From assembly GCF_943734655.1 (NCBI RefSeq), contig NC_071354.1, forward strand, positions 46,547,044 through 46,611,043: DNA of 64,000 nucleotides. Direction: 5' to 3'. This DNA comes from Sabethes cyaneus. Taxonomy: Eukaryota; Arthropoda; Insecta; Diptera; Culicidae. Every line of letters starts with the position of its first letter. Position 1 is the stretch's first letter. Shown one piece after another: positions 56,053 to 64,000 of this stretch. A model generated the notes under the pieces. The model did not search any database. It saw nothing but the letters and a program-made list of their open reading frames with translations, and was not told the origin of the DNA. Made by a program: the position numbers and the translations under genes.

Positions 56053-56945
56053 AACGTTTGGTAGTGGTTCTATATTATTTCTAACACCTGGTATTTTGTC
56101 GTAGTCTTTTTGACACTTTTCAACAATTTTTTGTCATTTTTTATTGCTTTTTGTGGCGTTTTTGGTTTGATGGTGTCGTAATTAGTGAATATTTTGGCAT
56201 AGTTTGTCACAGTTTTACTGACTTCAGCCAAAGGCAACGTATATTTTTTTGCATTTATGTCACTTTTTTTAAGGTTTTCTGGTGTCTTTTAACCGTATTT
56301 TGTCGTAATTTGTCTTTCGCCTACTTGTCTTCACTTCTTCATCGTATCCCGTTCCCGTCTTCCCGTCATTCTTTAATCGTCTTTTCTTCACCTTTTCGTT
56401 GCCTATTCGTCATATTTTCGTTGCTTTTTCGGAACCTTTTCGTCGTCTTGTTGTCATCTCTTTGTTGCCTTTTCTCCATATTCGGCGTCTCAATATCATT
56501 TCTCTGTTTTATTTTTATTGTCTTTTCAAGACACTTTTGCCATCTTTCAATCGAATTTTGGTTTTTTGACATTTTGCCGCCTTTTGTTCATTTTATTGTC
56601 ATCTTTTCATAATCTTTCGTCCTGTTTGTTGCCAAGACAACAAAAATGTTGACTTTTTCTTGTCTTTTCGTTAGTTTTTCGACGTCTTTTTGACAACGTA
56701 TATTCGCCATCTTTTCCTAGTCTTTTTTGCATATTTTATTACCTGTTTGACAGTTTTTAAATGTCTTGTCTTTTTACCATTTTTGTCGCAGTTTTGGCAG
56801 TCTTTTCGTCGTCTTACGATAAAAGTTTTTGCCATCTTTTTATCATTGTTGCATTGACTTTGATTCACGTTTTCGTCAACATTCCGTTGTCTTTCGCCGT
56901 CTATATATATTTTAGTCATCTTTTCATCGCCTTTTGAAATGTCAA
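56053..56945. repeat. T-rich simple sequence inside the hAT-like element
   Basis: Loosely repeated TTTTCGTCGTC, GTCTTTT and GCCATTTTT words. Open frames on both strands (56151-56612 plus, 56366-56572 and 56671-56919 minus) are low-complexity and carry no domain. Confidence 0.7.
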
Positions 56946-57736
56946 AGAGATTTCATTTATCGCGTAAAAAGAGCATTTTAAACATTAGTACATATAGAAC
57001 AAGGATTCCTTCTACTTGATCATAAAGAACAACCTTATTCGTTTGATCTTGAAGTTCTATCGCAGTACAGAAGTCATATTAGCGAACTGCTAAAATCCAC
57101 GAAAAAAAAACAAATGAAAATACTTTCCCATTTTGCCGTACTCTAACCAAGAAAATATCAGAATGACTATAAACGTAAATATCATTACGACCAGAAAGCC
57201 AGAGCAGAGAATTGAAAAACTTCATGCCATTAACGCAAAACTTTTTATCTGCCGTTAAAGTGAAAATGCTAGTTCTTATTGACAGCATCTCAAATAAAGT
57301 TATGCTTTTCGTGATATTATTTATAGCATGCAGCGTACTCGTGCTTTTTGTCACTAGATAAAACTTTCAATCTTTCCCGTAAAATTTATAAAAATCCGTA
57401 GATTTGAGCACTTGATCCGTAGGTCCGTAGAAAATTCCTAAATCCGTAGGTCTGGCATCACTGCTTGCCAGTCCAGCTCTTTCTATATATTTTTCTACTT
57501 ATATCTTTTTCAACTACGGTCGTACCGAACTATATACTTCATCAATAATGATCGTGCCGAATTATTTCACTTATCAATGGTCGTACCGAACCATACACAT
57601 CATTCAACCATGATTATACCAAATCATTAAATTCATCTATAGTTGTACCGAACCATATACATTATTCGAAAATGCCAAATCATTTAATTCAGCTATGGTC
57701 GTACCGAACCTCTCTCTATTACTATTTATTTATTTA

Positions 57737-59032
57737 CTAGCTGACCCGACAAACTTCGTATTGCCACAAATTTAACTATGTTGTACATAAATCGTGAATC
57801 ACGAATGACCTTTGTCACAATCTCGAGTTTTGCAAGTTTCTGAGGAATTCATGGGTGTTTTAATATACAAATTTTCCTCACAGTAAAGTAGAAAACAACT
57901 CCCCGCATCGCTTAGCCTGATAAAATAAAGCGGATAGCATTTGAATATTCGTCATCATTACGAACCATTTCGCCGAATACCATTTTGCGGAACACCAATT
58001 CTCGGTTGACCATAACGCGGAATATTGAGTTTCGCAGAATACCATTTCGCGAAAAACCTAACGCGGGATGTACCATTTCACGGAAAATCTTTTCGTAGAA
58101 AGTACCGTTTCGCAGGGGTGACCAAACTGAAGGAAAGTAATAGAGGTCAGTAGATCTAGGAAAATAAATCAACCTAGATAGAGGTGATCTCTACGGGAGG
58201 CTGCCCCCCCGCAGTGGCCGGCGCTTCCGACGGCAGGTCGCCGGCAACACTCGCGGCCTATGGCCGACTCAAGCTGAATTATCTAATGCTGCTATTGATA
58301 GTTTTTGGTGGTCTTGTTATTGATTAATGTTTTATGAGTCTAAAATTTTTCGAGTTTGATTAGTTTTTGAGTTACGCAAAAATTTCTGTTTCATTTGTAT
58401 GAGAGTCCTTATCCCCCTACCACAGGAGTGAGGGGTCACAAACCATCATTGAATAAATTCCTGCCTCCAAAACTCCCCACATGCCAAATTTGGTTCCTTT
58501 TGCTTGATTACTTCTAGAGTTATGAGGAAATTTGTATTTCATTTGTATGGAAGCCTCCCTCATAAAGCAGGGAGAGGTTTCAATTCACCGTAGAAAACAT
58601 TCTTGTCTCCAAAAACAACCCCATGTCAAATTTGGTTCCATTTGCTCGATTAGTTTTGGAGTTATGAGGAAATTTGTATTTCATTTGTATGGGAGCCCCC
58701 CCTGTTAAAGTGGGGAGGGGTCTTCATTCACCATAGAAAAAATTCTTGTCTCCAAAAATACCCACATGTAAAATTTTGTTCCATTTGCTTGATTAGTTCT
58801 CGCGTTATGCAGAAATTTGTGTGTCATTTGTATGGAAGCCCCCCCCCCCCCTCTTAGTGGGGGGAGCCTAGAGCTTAGAGACCCCTCTAACCATCATAAG
58901 AACCTTTCCTGGCCCCAAAAACCCCCATATGCAAATTTTCACGCTGATGGGTTCAATAGTTTTCGATTCTATAAGGAACATACGGACAGACAGACAGACA
59001 GACAGAAATCCTATTTTATAGGTATAGATTAT
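57737..59032 (+). mobile_element. Dispersed element on 143-bp units, copy 2
   Basis: Starts ACTAGCTGACCCGACAAAC and ends with (GACA)n, GAAATCC and TTTATAGGTATAGAT, as copy 1 at 10253. It has only four units (markers at about 58480, 58627, 58768 and 58928) against 11 in copy 1. Relative to copy 1 it holds about 400 bp of extra sequence (about 57838-58235), made partly of degenerate TACCATTTCGCGGAA words. Both copies share CACCGGCAACACTCGCG-like sequence right after this point. Confidence 0.8.
57955..58115. repeat. Degenerate ACCATTTCGCGGAA minisatellite
   Basis: Words such as ACCATTTCGCCGAATACC, CATTTTGCGGAACACC, CATAACGCGGAATATT and ACCATTTCACGGAAAATC repeat with irregular spacing. The minus-strand frame here is its translation. 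Confidence 0.65.
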
Positions 59033-59039
59033 TAAATCA

Positions 59040-59930
59040 ACGGGCTCGAGATAGCCCCAATGATTGTCGATAGTTACATAAAAATACAGTCAAGTGAGTA
59101 AAATACAAATACAAAAATAGTTTAAACATAAGTCGCGGTTTACTGCTTCCGAAAAAAGCCTGCAAATCATCTGCCATGTATTCGACGAGACAGATGAAAA
59201 TCGAATAATGATGACATTTGATTAAAAACTCGTTGCAAGCCACCGATAGCGCCATTCATAGAGTAATTAGTACGACGAACTGGTAGTCTCAGCAAGGAAT
59301 TATTACGCAGTGCTCGTGGTTGCACATTTATGTTTATCTGCACCATCAGCGCAGGGCTGTCTATTCTACCCTGCTGGCAATCCGCAATAAACAAAGCTCT
59401 AGAGGCAGCTCTACGAACACAGAGAGGTTCTAAGTCAATCAGTTGACAGCGGCTTACATAACTAGGTAGACGGAACGGGTCTCTCCATGGCAACATTCGC
59501 AAAGCGAAACGAAGAAATCGACGCTGAACTGATTCAATTCTCTCTGTACTGTTGTAGTTAGGATTCCAAACGGGCGAACAGTATTCCAGGATGGATCGCA
59601 CCAGCGAACAATATAGTGACTTAAGGCAATATATATCAGAGAATTTTTTCGCGATCCTGAAAATGAAGCCTAATGACCTCGAAGCTTTAGCGACAATGTA
59701 TGAGATATGCTCCTTGTACGTTAGCTGCGGATTCAAGATAACTCCCAGGTCTTTAATATGCGAAACACGTTCGATGGGTGTGCCATTGATCTTTAATCTC
59801 TATCTATCTAATCTCACACTAACGCAGCCAATACTTGAAGGCTTCCTGGAAAATGACAATTGTCTGAATCGATCATTTTTCTTGTCGACGGCCAGGCCAA
59901 CTGCGCAGCATGTACCGCAAAGAGAATTTC
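59040..59930 (-). pseudogene. Jockey/CR1-type LINE, RT thumb and C-terminal region
   Basis: On the minus strand, from about 59915, AVGLAVDKKN and FSRK precede INGTPIERVSHIKDLGVILN (with frame changes) and then a long open frame 59736-59167. The latter contains AKASRSLGFIFRIAKKF, LYCSLVRSILEYCSPVWNP, RIESVQRRFLRFALRMLPWR, LPSYVSRCQLIDLEPL and RRTNYSMNGAIGGLQRVFNQ. It is the conserved C-terminal region of Jockey/CR1-superfamily RTs. The 189-codon frame is well preserved. The dispersed 143-bp element ends immediately downstream at 59032. Confidence 0.85.
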
Positions 59931-59984
59931 AAAGAATCAAGTGGAATTCTAAATGATACTTAATTCCATTCAACTCTTTGAAAT
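59926..59984. repeat. Short imperfect hairpin
   Basis: TTTCAAAGAATCAAGTGG at 59927 pairs with an inverted partner ending near 59983 (minus strand TTTCAAAGAGTTGAATGG); 18 of 22 bases match, with about 12 bp between the arms. Confidence 0.5.
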
Positions 59985-59989
59985 CGAAG

Positions 59990-60855
59990 GAAAGGAAGGA
60001 AGCGTGGACCTCCAGTAACAAACGCTTCCCGTAAGGATATTGGTGTATTTACAGTTTACGTTATACAGTATACAGTATACAGTCGTTGGGAGTATCTTTG
60101 CTAATAAAGGTTAAGTGATACTCCGAGTTCTCGGGGATGAACTTGTGGTTTTTAGACCAAAAGCCAGGCTGCAATAGGCCAAGGTTATAGCGCCTTATTT
60201 CGCTCTCTGAAAAGAGACATAACAAAACAAACACGCAAACAAAACAACTGCAAAAATGGAAGCGAAATATGAACTAAGATGAATTATTTGGTTAGCTACT
60301 TATTCTAACTCGTATATTAAGCAGATTCAAAATGGCATCCGAATGTAGTGAAAATCTGCAAATGCAAAAGCCAGTACTATATACATACTACCTTAAAATC
60401 CGCGTTACACTCCACACTCCTGACTATACCAAAAGCCCTTCTATCAACCACTCACACTGCACACAACTTACTCACACCAAAACACATCGAATTACACAAA
60501 ATCCAGCTATCGCACGACATTACGTACCGCTGGTCAAACCAATTAACGTTACAGCAAAAATTTAAACAGAGAAGCATATGATTTTTTCTTTAAGTGCATT
60601 AGGTTTTAGTGGGGCATCCTGTGAAATTTGCTCCTGCTTTCATCTCACTTCAAACACGATCAAACATGCAGCATCATGAGCATGAGCATCAATGCAGCAC
60701 GGAAACGCTAGGTTGGTGCTAGGTACACGATCAGTTTCTGTTACTTGCATTGTTTCATTACTTTTTCCTAGCACGCAATTGTATATGATCCACACTTTTT
60801 AAACGGAACAGATTACCGTTTAATCTAGAATTTTATAATCTTCTTTTTCCGTGTT
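59990..60855. other. No gene recognised, between two LINE relics
   Basis: Contains a short TATACAG repeat (60062-60082). The frames at 60332-60581 have no motif support. I do not recognise a mobile element here. Confidence 0.35.
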
Positions 60856-60859
60856 TATC

Positions 60860-61342
60860 AATCGAGCAGAAAGGCCCGGTTAAAAAAAATCAACCTGCTG
60901 ATTGGTTCTTCTTGCAGGATGGGTGTGCCATTGGTCTCATAACAAAACAGGATCGGGGCTTTTTTCAGGAGAAAGTAATTATTGCACACTTCTCCGGGTT
61001 CACTAATATGCGGTTCACATCGCACCAAATGGCAAAGGCCTCCAACTGATTTTGGAGAAAGTGACAATTGTCTGTCGAACGGATCTGGGAAAACATTTTC
61101 AGGTCATCCGCATACGAGAGTCGAGGGCATTTGATAGCCAAATTAACATCGTTGAAGTAGAGCAGAAAGATCAAAGGTCCTAAATGGCTTCTCTGAGGAA
61201 TACCTGAAGAGGCTTGATAGCTATCGGACCTACAATCTCCAATGGCAACCACCAACTGTCGATTGGTCAGATACGAGCGAAACCAGCGCAAAAGGTTGTC
61301 GCTAACGCCCATTACAGGGAACAGTACGGCACAATCGCACAA
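60860..61342 (-). pseudogene. Jockey/CR1-type LINE RT core with YADD motif
   Basis: On the minus strand the frame reads LLRWFRSYLTNRQLVVAIGD, SSGIPQRSHLGPLIFLLYFN (block B, with a changed GVPQGS box) and YADDLKMFSQI, the catalytic box. INPEKC-like thumb sequence (VNRILVNPEKCAIITFS) follows, then a stop and YETNGTPI near 60930. It ends there. It is a separate copy from 59040-59930, because that relic also includes the thumb segment upstream of NGTPI. Confidence 0.85.
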
Positions 61343-61344
61343 AT

Positions 61345-61940
61345 ACGGGAATTGCCAATGCTAAGATTGGCTTCTGTTCACTGTTTGAATTGTACGCGCA
61401 TCTAATTTAAACTCTGCATTTTCCAAAAGCAATTGTATTGCTTATCTTCGTTTGTAAAATCAAAAGAAAAACCACCGCCAGAAGTAAAATAAATTATATA
61501 TCATATCTCTTTTGGTTTTGTGGTTTCACAATCACTAGTCGATTTCTCCAAGAAAAGAATTCACAAACTGTGTTTCACTCGCGTTCCGTGACTACTCGGG
61601 AGTTCTGAGTGATTCTGCGCTACAACACGTACCGAAAAAAAATCAGAGCATGTGCAGAGTCTAAATTACAGCTACAAAGATTCGCCCAAGCCTGGATCGT
61701 TTAGCCAACTGAATATGACTGGACTGACTGTGTTTAGCAGTCAGGTTTTCGAATGCGGTCGGAATCTAGACGACACCGATGATTGCCGACACGACGATGC
61801 ACCGAACTGTTCAACAGTTCGTCGCATCGGCAGCTCAGTGTACCGCTGCCGAGATGGTATATAGTGCGAGGCATTTTTTGATGCTGGGATAAGCGATATT
61901 CTGCACCAGGGGCATCGAACCCCCACACTACCGCGGCATT
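61345..61940. other. No gene recognised
   Basis: Mixed sequence. CAGGGGCATCGAACCCCCAC at about 61905 has a B-box-like word on the minus strand (GGGGGTTCGATGCC), which might mark a tRNA-derived repeat, but no A box or boundary is clear. Frames at 61652-61864 and 61734-61985 are unsupported. Confidence 0.3.
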
Positions 61941-61944
61941 ATCA

Positions 61945-62115
61945 GTGTTGTTGTGCCGTCTATTCCCAGCACTAAAAGAATTCATACGGCTGTACCAGGT
62001 GGGCTTTCTGGGGGCCCGCGCTACTATGGATCAAATGTTTACTCTCCGCCAAATCCCCGACAAATTACGGAAGTACAAAGTGCCCACCATGCACGGCTGT
62101 CCAGCACTCAGATTA
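61945..62115 (+). pseudogene. Short LINE RT fragment (block 2a region)
   Basis: The frame reads FPALKEFIRLYQVGFLGARA and TMDQMFTLRQIPDKLRKYKV, matching the YQAGFxxGRSTTDQIFxLRQ-type block of RTE-like RTs. Only about 55 codons remain; the region where block A should follow is unrelated. Confidence 0.7.
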
Positions 62116-62207
62116 TTACCCATAAGATTGCTGATCTAAGTATTGCTCTATCTTAAGTAGTTACGGCGCACTCTTCCTTCACACTGGGTAGTAAACAGAG
62201 GCCCGCC

Positions 62208-62270
62208 ACAATAGATCAAATAACTGGTCGCAGTGGAGGATGTACTCAACAAGGAAAAAAATGTTCATTC
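62208..62270 (+). repeat. 3' tail shared with the 486-bp SINE-like element
   Basis: CACAATAGATCAA, then ACTGGTCGCAGTG and a GGAAAAAAA end match, in order and spacing, the 3' end of the insertion at 29516-30001. The rest of that element is not recognisable here. Confidence 0.6.
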
Positions 62271-62279
62271 ACGACAGCA

Positions 62280-64000
62280 ATCCAATGAATCAAAATTGAG
62301 CCAAAGTGATCGTGTCGAGCCTGAACACAATTTAATTTCGGATAACTACACCCGCTCTTGCTAACTAATGAACATGATCAACTAGCCTCGAAAAAATAGA
62401 AATAGTAGAATGTGAAATAAATATATCTTTGAGAAAGTATTCCTCAAATTATACAAATACTTACCTATGGTTCGAAAAATATTGAAAGCGCATTTTTCTA
62501 ACTGTGTCATCAACCGATAGACTCAACTGCTCCCGTGTGGCGGAACCGGACACGCCGAGGAAACAAGCCAATCAAGTAATTCATCATTCTTCCGGAACAT
62601 TATGTACACCTACCTATGTACGTGTGGAAGGTGTGTGCGCGATCGCTCATTTCTGCCGCAAGACCACAGCGAACAGGCGAACAGAGGTTGAACTGTTTTC
62701 CAAATCGCGCTACTACTCGCAAGGGTGTGATAGTGGTGGGCCAACAAAACTACTGCCAACTTCGTCGGCCTTTGTCGGATAGGAGGAACACTATCGCAAG
62801 TAGGAACAGTGGGAGGCTGGCGGATTGCTTCATCACGCTCATCATCGTCATCCCGTGTGTTGTCATTGTGGCATCCGGCTTCGGTTCGCCGTTGTTCGCA
62901 CTAGGTGTTATGTAAATCTCTTGAGTCTCGCAGTTTCCACACCCGAAAGCGGCAATCTACACAGCCTTGGCTGGCACAACGAGAGTTATGACGAAGTGAA
63001 AAGGCTTATCTGCGACGGGACGCGTAACTTGTCGGTACTTATGGGCACAGCGTGCGAGAGTGGATGAAAGGTCGATCAGGAGGTGGGGGCTGGGAGCTTC
63101 CACTTTTTGGCGGAACGGATGATAGATGGGCTGGAAGACACTCAAGCGAATAAGATAAACTTTCTGCATATTTGCTAAACACCATGCTGTGGCTTCCGGG
63201 CAATTTGTGCGGTTTAGAGAAAGCCAAAGCGCTAAAATAGACCACGCCGGAAAGTTTTCCGACGGGGTGTTGCTTGTGTATGCATGGAAGGTTAAACTAT
63301 TGGCACTTGTATTTTGTGGTTTCGCTAGTTCTTCATTTGTGTGGCTTTCAAAGATAAGAAAAGAATATACTCATTACTGGTTGATTATATAAAAACAAAT
63401 TGAAACAACATATTACTGATGGTGTCGGTTCCCTTAATTTGCGACTGATATAAATAATTGCGAAGCAAATTCTGCTGAAGCACTTCTCTCCTTCTCATCG
63501 TAATTAACGACACCTTTTTTCCAAAAATAGGAAAAAACTGTCATTAGTGAGAGAAATGAAATGAAGCTACATCATGGGTGTTGGACTCTGCACTGCAATT
63601 AAGTCGATTAAGATTTTAACACATACACATTTTTTTTTCAATTACCGTTCATCTATCGTCAGATCAATTGGTTCTTCCAATTGCAAATACGAATGATGGC
63701 TGTGATTTTTCCGATTCTTACATAATCTGTCACAACTTTGATTATGTAGGAATCGGAGAAATTCAAAACGTGGAAAACGTTATAGTATTGGACGATAGAA
63801 GCTCAGTTCTAAAGGTTTTTACGGATATCTAGAATATCCAAATATTCCGAGTTAGTTTCCGATTGTGTGAACCAAGTTTCATTCGGGGGTGTACGGCTAT
63901 TGTGATGTGATGAACTGATTATAATTTTTTGAACAAGTATTATTTATTATTCTACCAGCCAATGAGGTGGCTCTTGCCGTGTCAAGATTTCCTATCCACT
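62280..64000. other. No gene recognised; possible host DNA
   Basis: 62500-63200 is moderately GC-rich with overlapping frames on both strands (62504-62782, 62616-62915, 63039-63245) but no domain motifs. 63400-64000 is AT-rich and featureless. No element boundary seen; the window ends here. Confidence 0.3.

Larger units (their letters stand above)
55462..57471. mobile_element. hAT-like non-autonomous element, 1994 bp, 8-bp TSD
   Basis: The element is 55470-57463. The ends are AAGTGATGCCAGG (left) and CAGTGATGCCAGA (right, minus strand); TCCGTAG words lie subterminally at both ends. Flanking CTTACCAG (55462-55469) and CTTGCCAG (57464-57471) form an 8-bp TSD with one mismatch. The body carries no transposase: about 55790-56940 is T-rich simple sequence with repeated TTTTCGTC and GTCTTTT words, and a SINE is nested at 55929-56036. 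The end motif GATGCCA links it to the elements at 1823 and 36413. Confidence 0.8.
55380..57725. repeat. Tandem array of about 58 bp, split by a hAT-like element
   Basis: After the inserted element, GGTCGTACCGAAC-type words recur at about 57519, 57578, 57637 and 57696, a step of 58-59 bp, alternating with a TGATYRTRCCRAATTATT-like half unit. Before it, related words occur at 55430-55468 (CTCTGGTCGTATTAAG and CTATGGTCTTACCAG). The hAT-like element at 55470-57463 interrupts this array. Confidence 0.65.

Noticed and set aside
59773..60933. GATGGGTGTGCCATTG repeated at 59773 and 60918, as a TSD of an insertion into one LINE
   Set aside because: The relic at 59040-59930 also contains the RT segment upstream of this word, so the shared 16 bp is a conserved codon stretch (NGTPI) in two separate LINE copies.
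1..64000. CRISPR array or prokaryotic operon
   Set aside because: No direct repeats with unique spacers of uniform size; all evidence points to eukaryotic repeat-rich DNA.

Overview
The window looks like repeat-rich, gene-poor nuclear DNA from a dipteran, most probably a culicid mosquito. The basis is the mix of transposable-element relics: mariner-like relics resembling the ITmD37E lineage known from mosquitoes, BEL/Pao, RTE-type and Jockey/CR1-type LINEs, tRNA-derived SINEs and many short MITEs. I found no intact host protein-coding gene and no rRNA, tRNA or CRISPR. Genus and species cannot be fixed from the sequence alone. All identifications rest on reading motifs by eye; no database search was run.

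Layout: 0-3.5 kb holds two hAT-like MITEs with 8-bp target-site duplications (TSDs) and a decayed LINE. 6.4-10.2 kb is a nested foldback: a 3.7-kb element with arms of about 0.63-0.66 kb encloses a 104-bp hAT-like MITE and a 1.55-kb pogo-like element whose body is an array of about 145-bp units that switches orientation. 10.25-12.19 kb is a dispersed element made mostly of 11 units of about 143 bp (a second copy at 57.7-59.0 kb has four, a fragment lies at 17.0-17.35 kb). A pyrimidine tract and an ITmD37E relic follow. 18.3-22.3 kb is a cluster of LINE relics, one keeping endonuclease and reverse-transcriptase (RT) motifs. 26.4-27.9 kb is another foldback. 28.1-31.2 kb has two purine-rich 7-bp satellite blocks flanking two ITmD37E relics, one split by a 486-bp SINE-like insertion.

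36.9-41.8 kb is a defective BEL/Pao element: its gag is split by a 670-bp TA-flanked MITE, and the RT catalytic core and the integrase zinc-binding part are missing. 42.5-43.2 kb is a LINE 3' fragment carrying a SINE with a 13-bp TSD. 47.8-50.6 kb has three further inverted-repeat elements. 54.4-55.2 kb is a 13-bp minisatellite. 55.5-57.5 kb is a 2-kb hAT-like non-autonomous element inserted in a tandem array of about 58 bp. 59.0-62.3 kb holds more LINE relics.

Between these lie islands without recognisable repeats (about 3.5-5.9, 13.8-16.7, 22.6-26.3, 31.3-35.5, 43.2-45.9, 52.2-54.4 and 62.3-64 kb). They are moderately GC-rich in places and could be intergenic or intronic host DNA; one (14.65-15.26 kb) is a speculative cis-regulatory candidate. 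The strongest biological content is structural: well-resolved insertion events with TSDs, several unnamed non-autonomous element families, and elements that carry tandem-repeat payloads.
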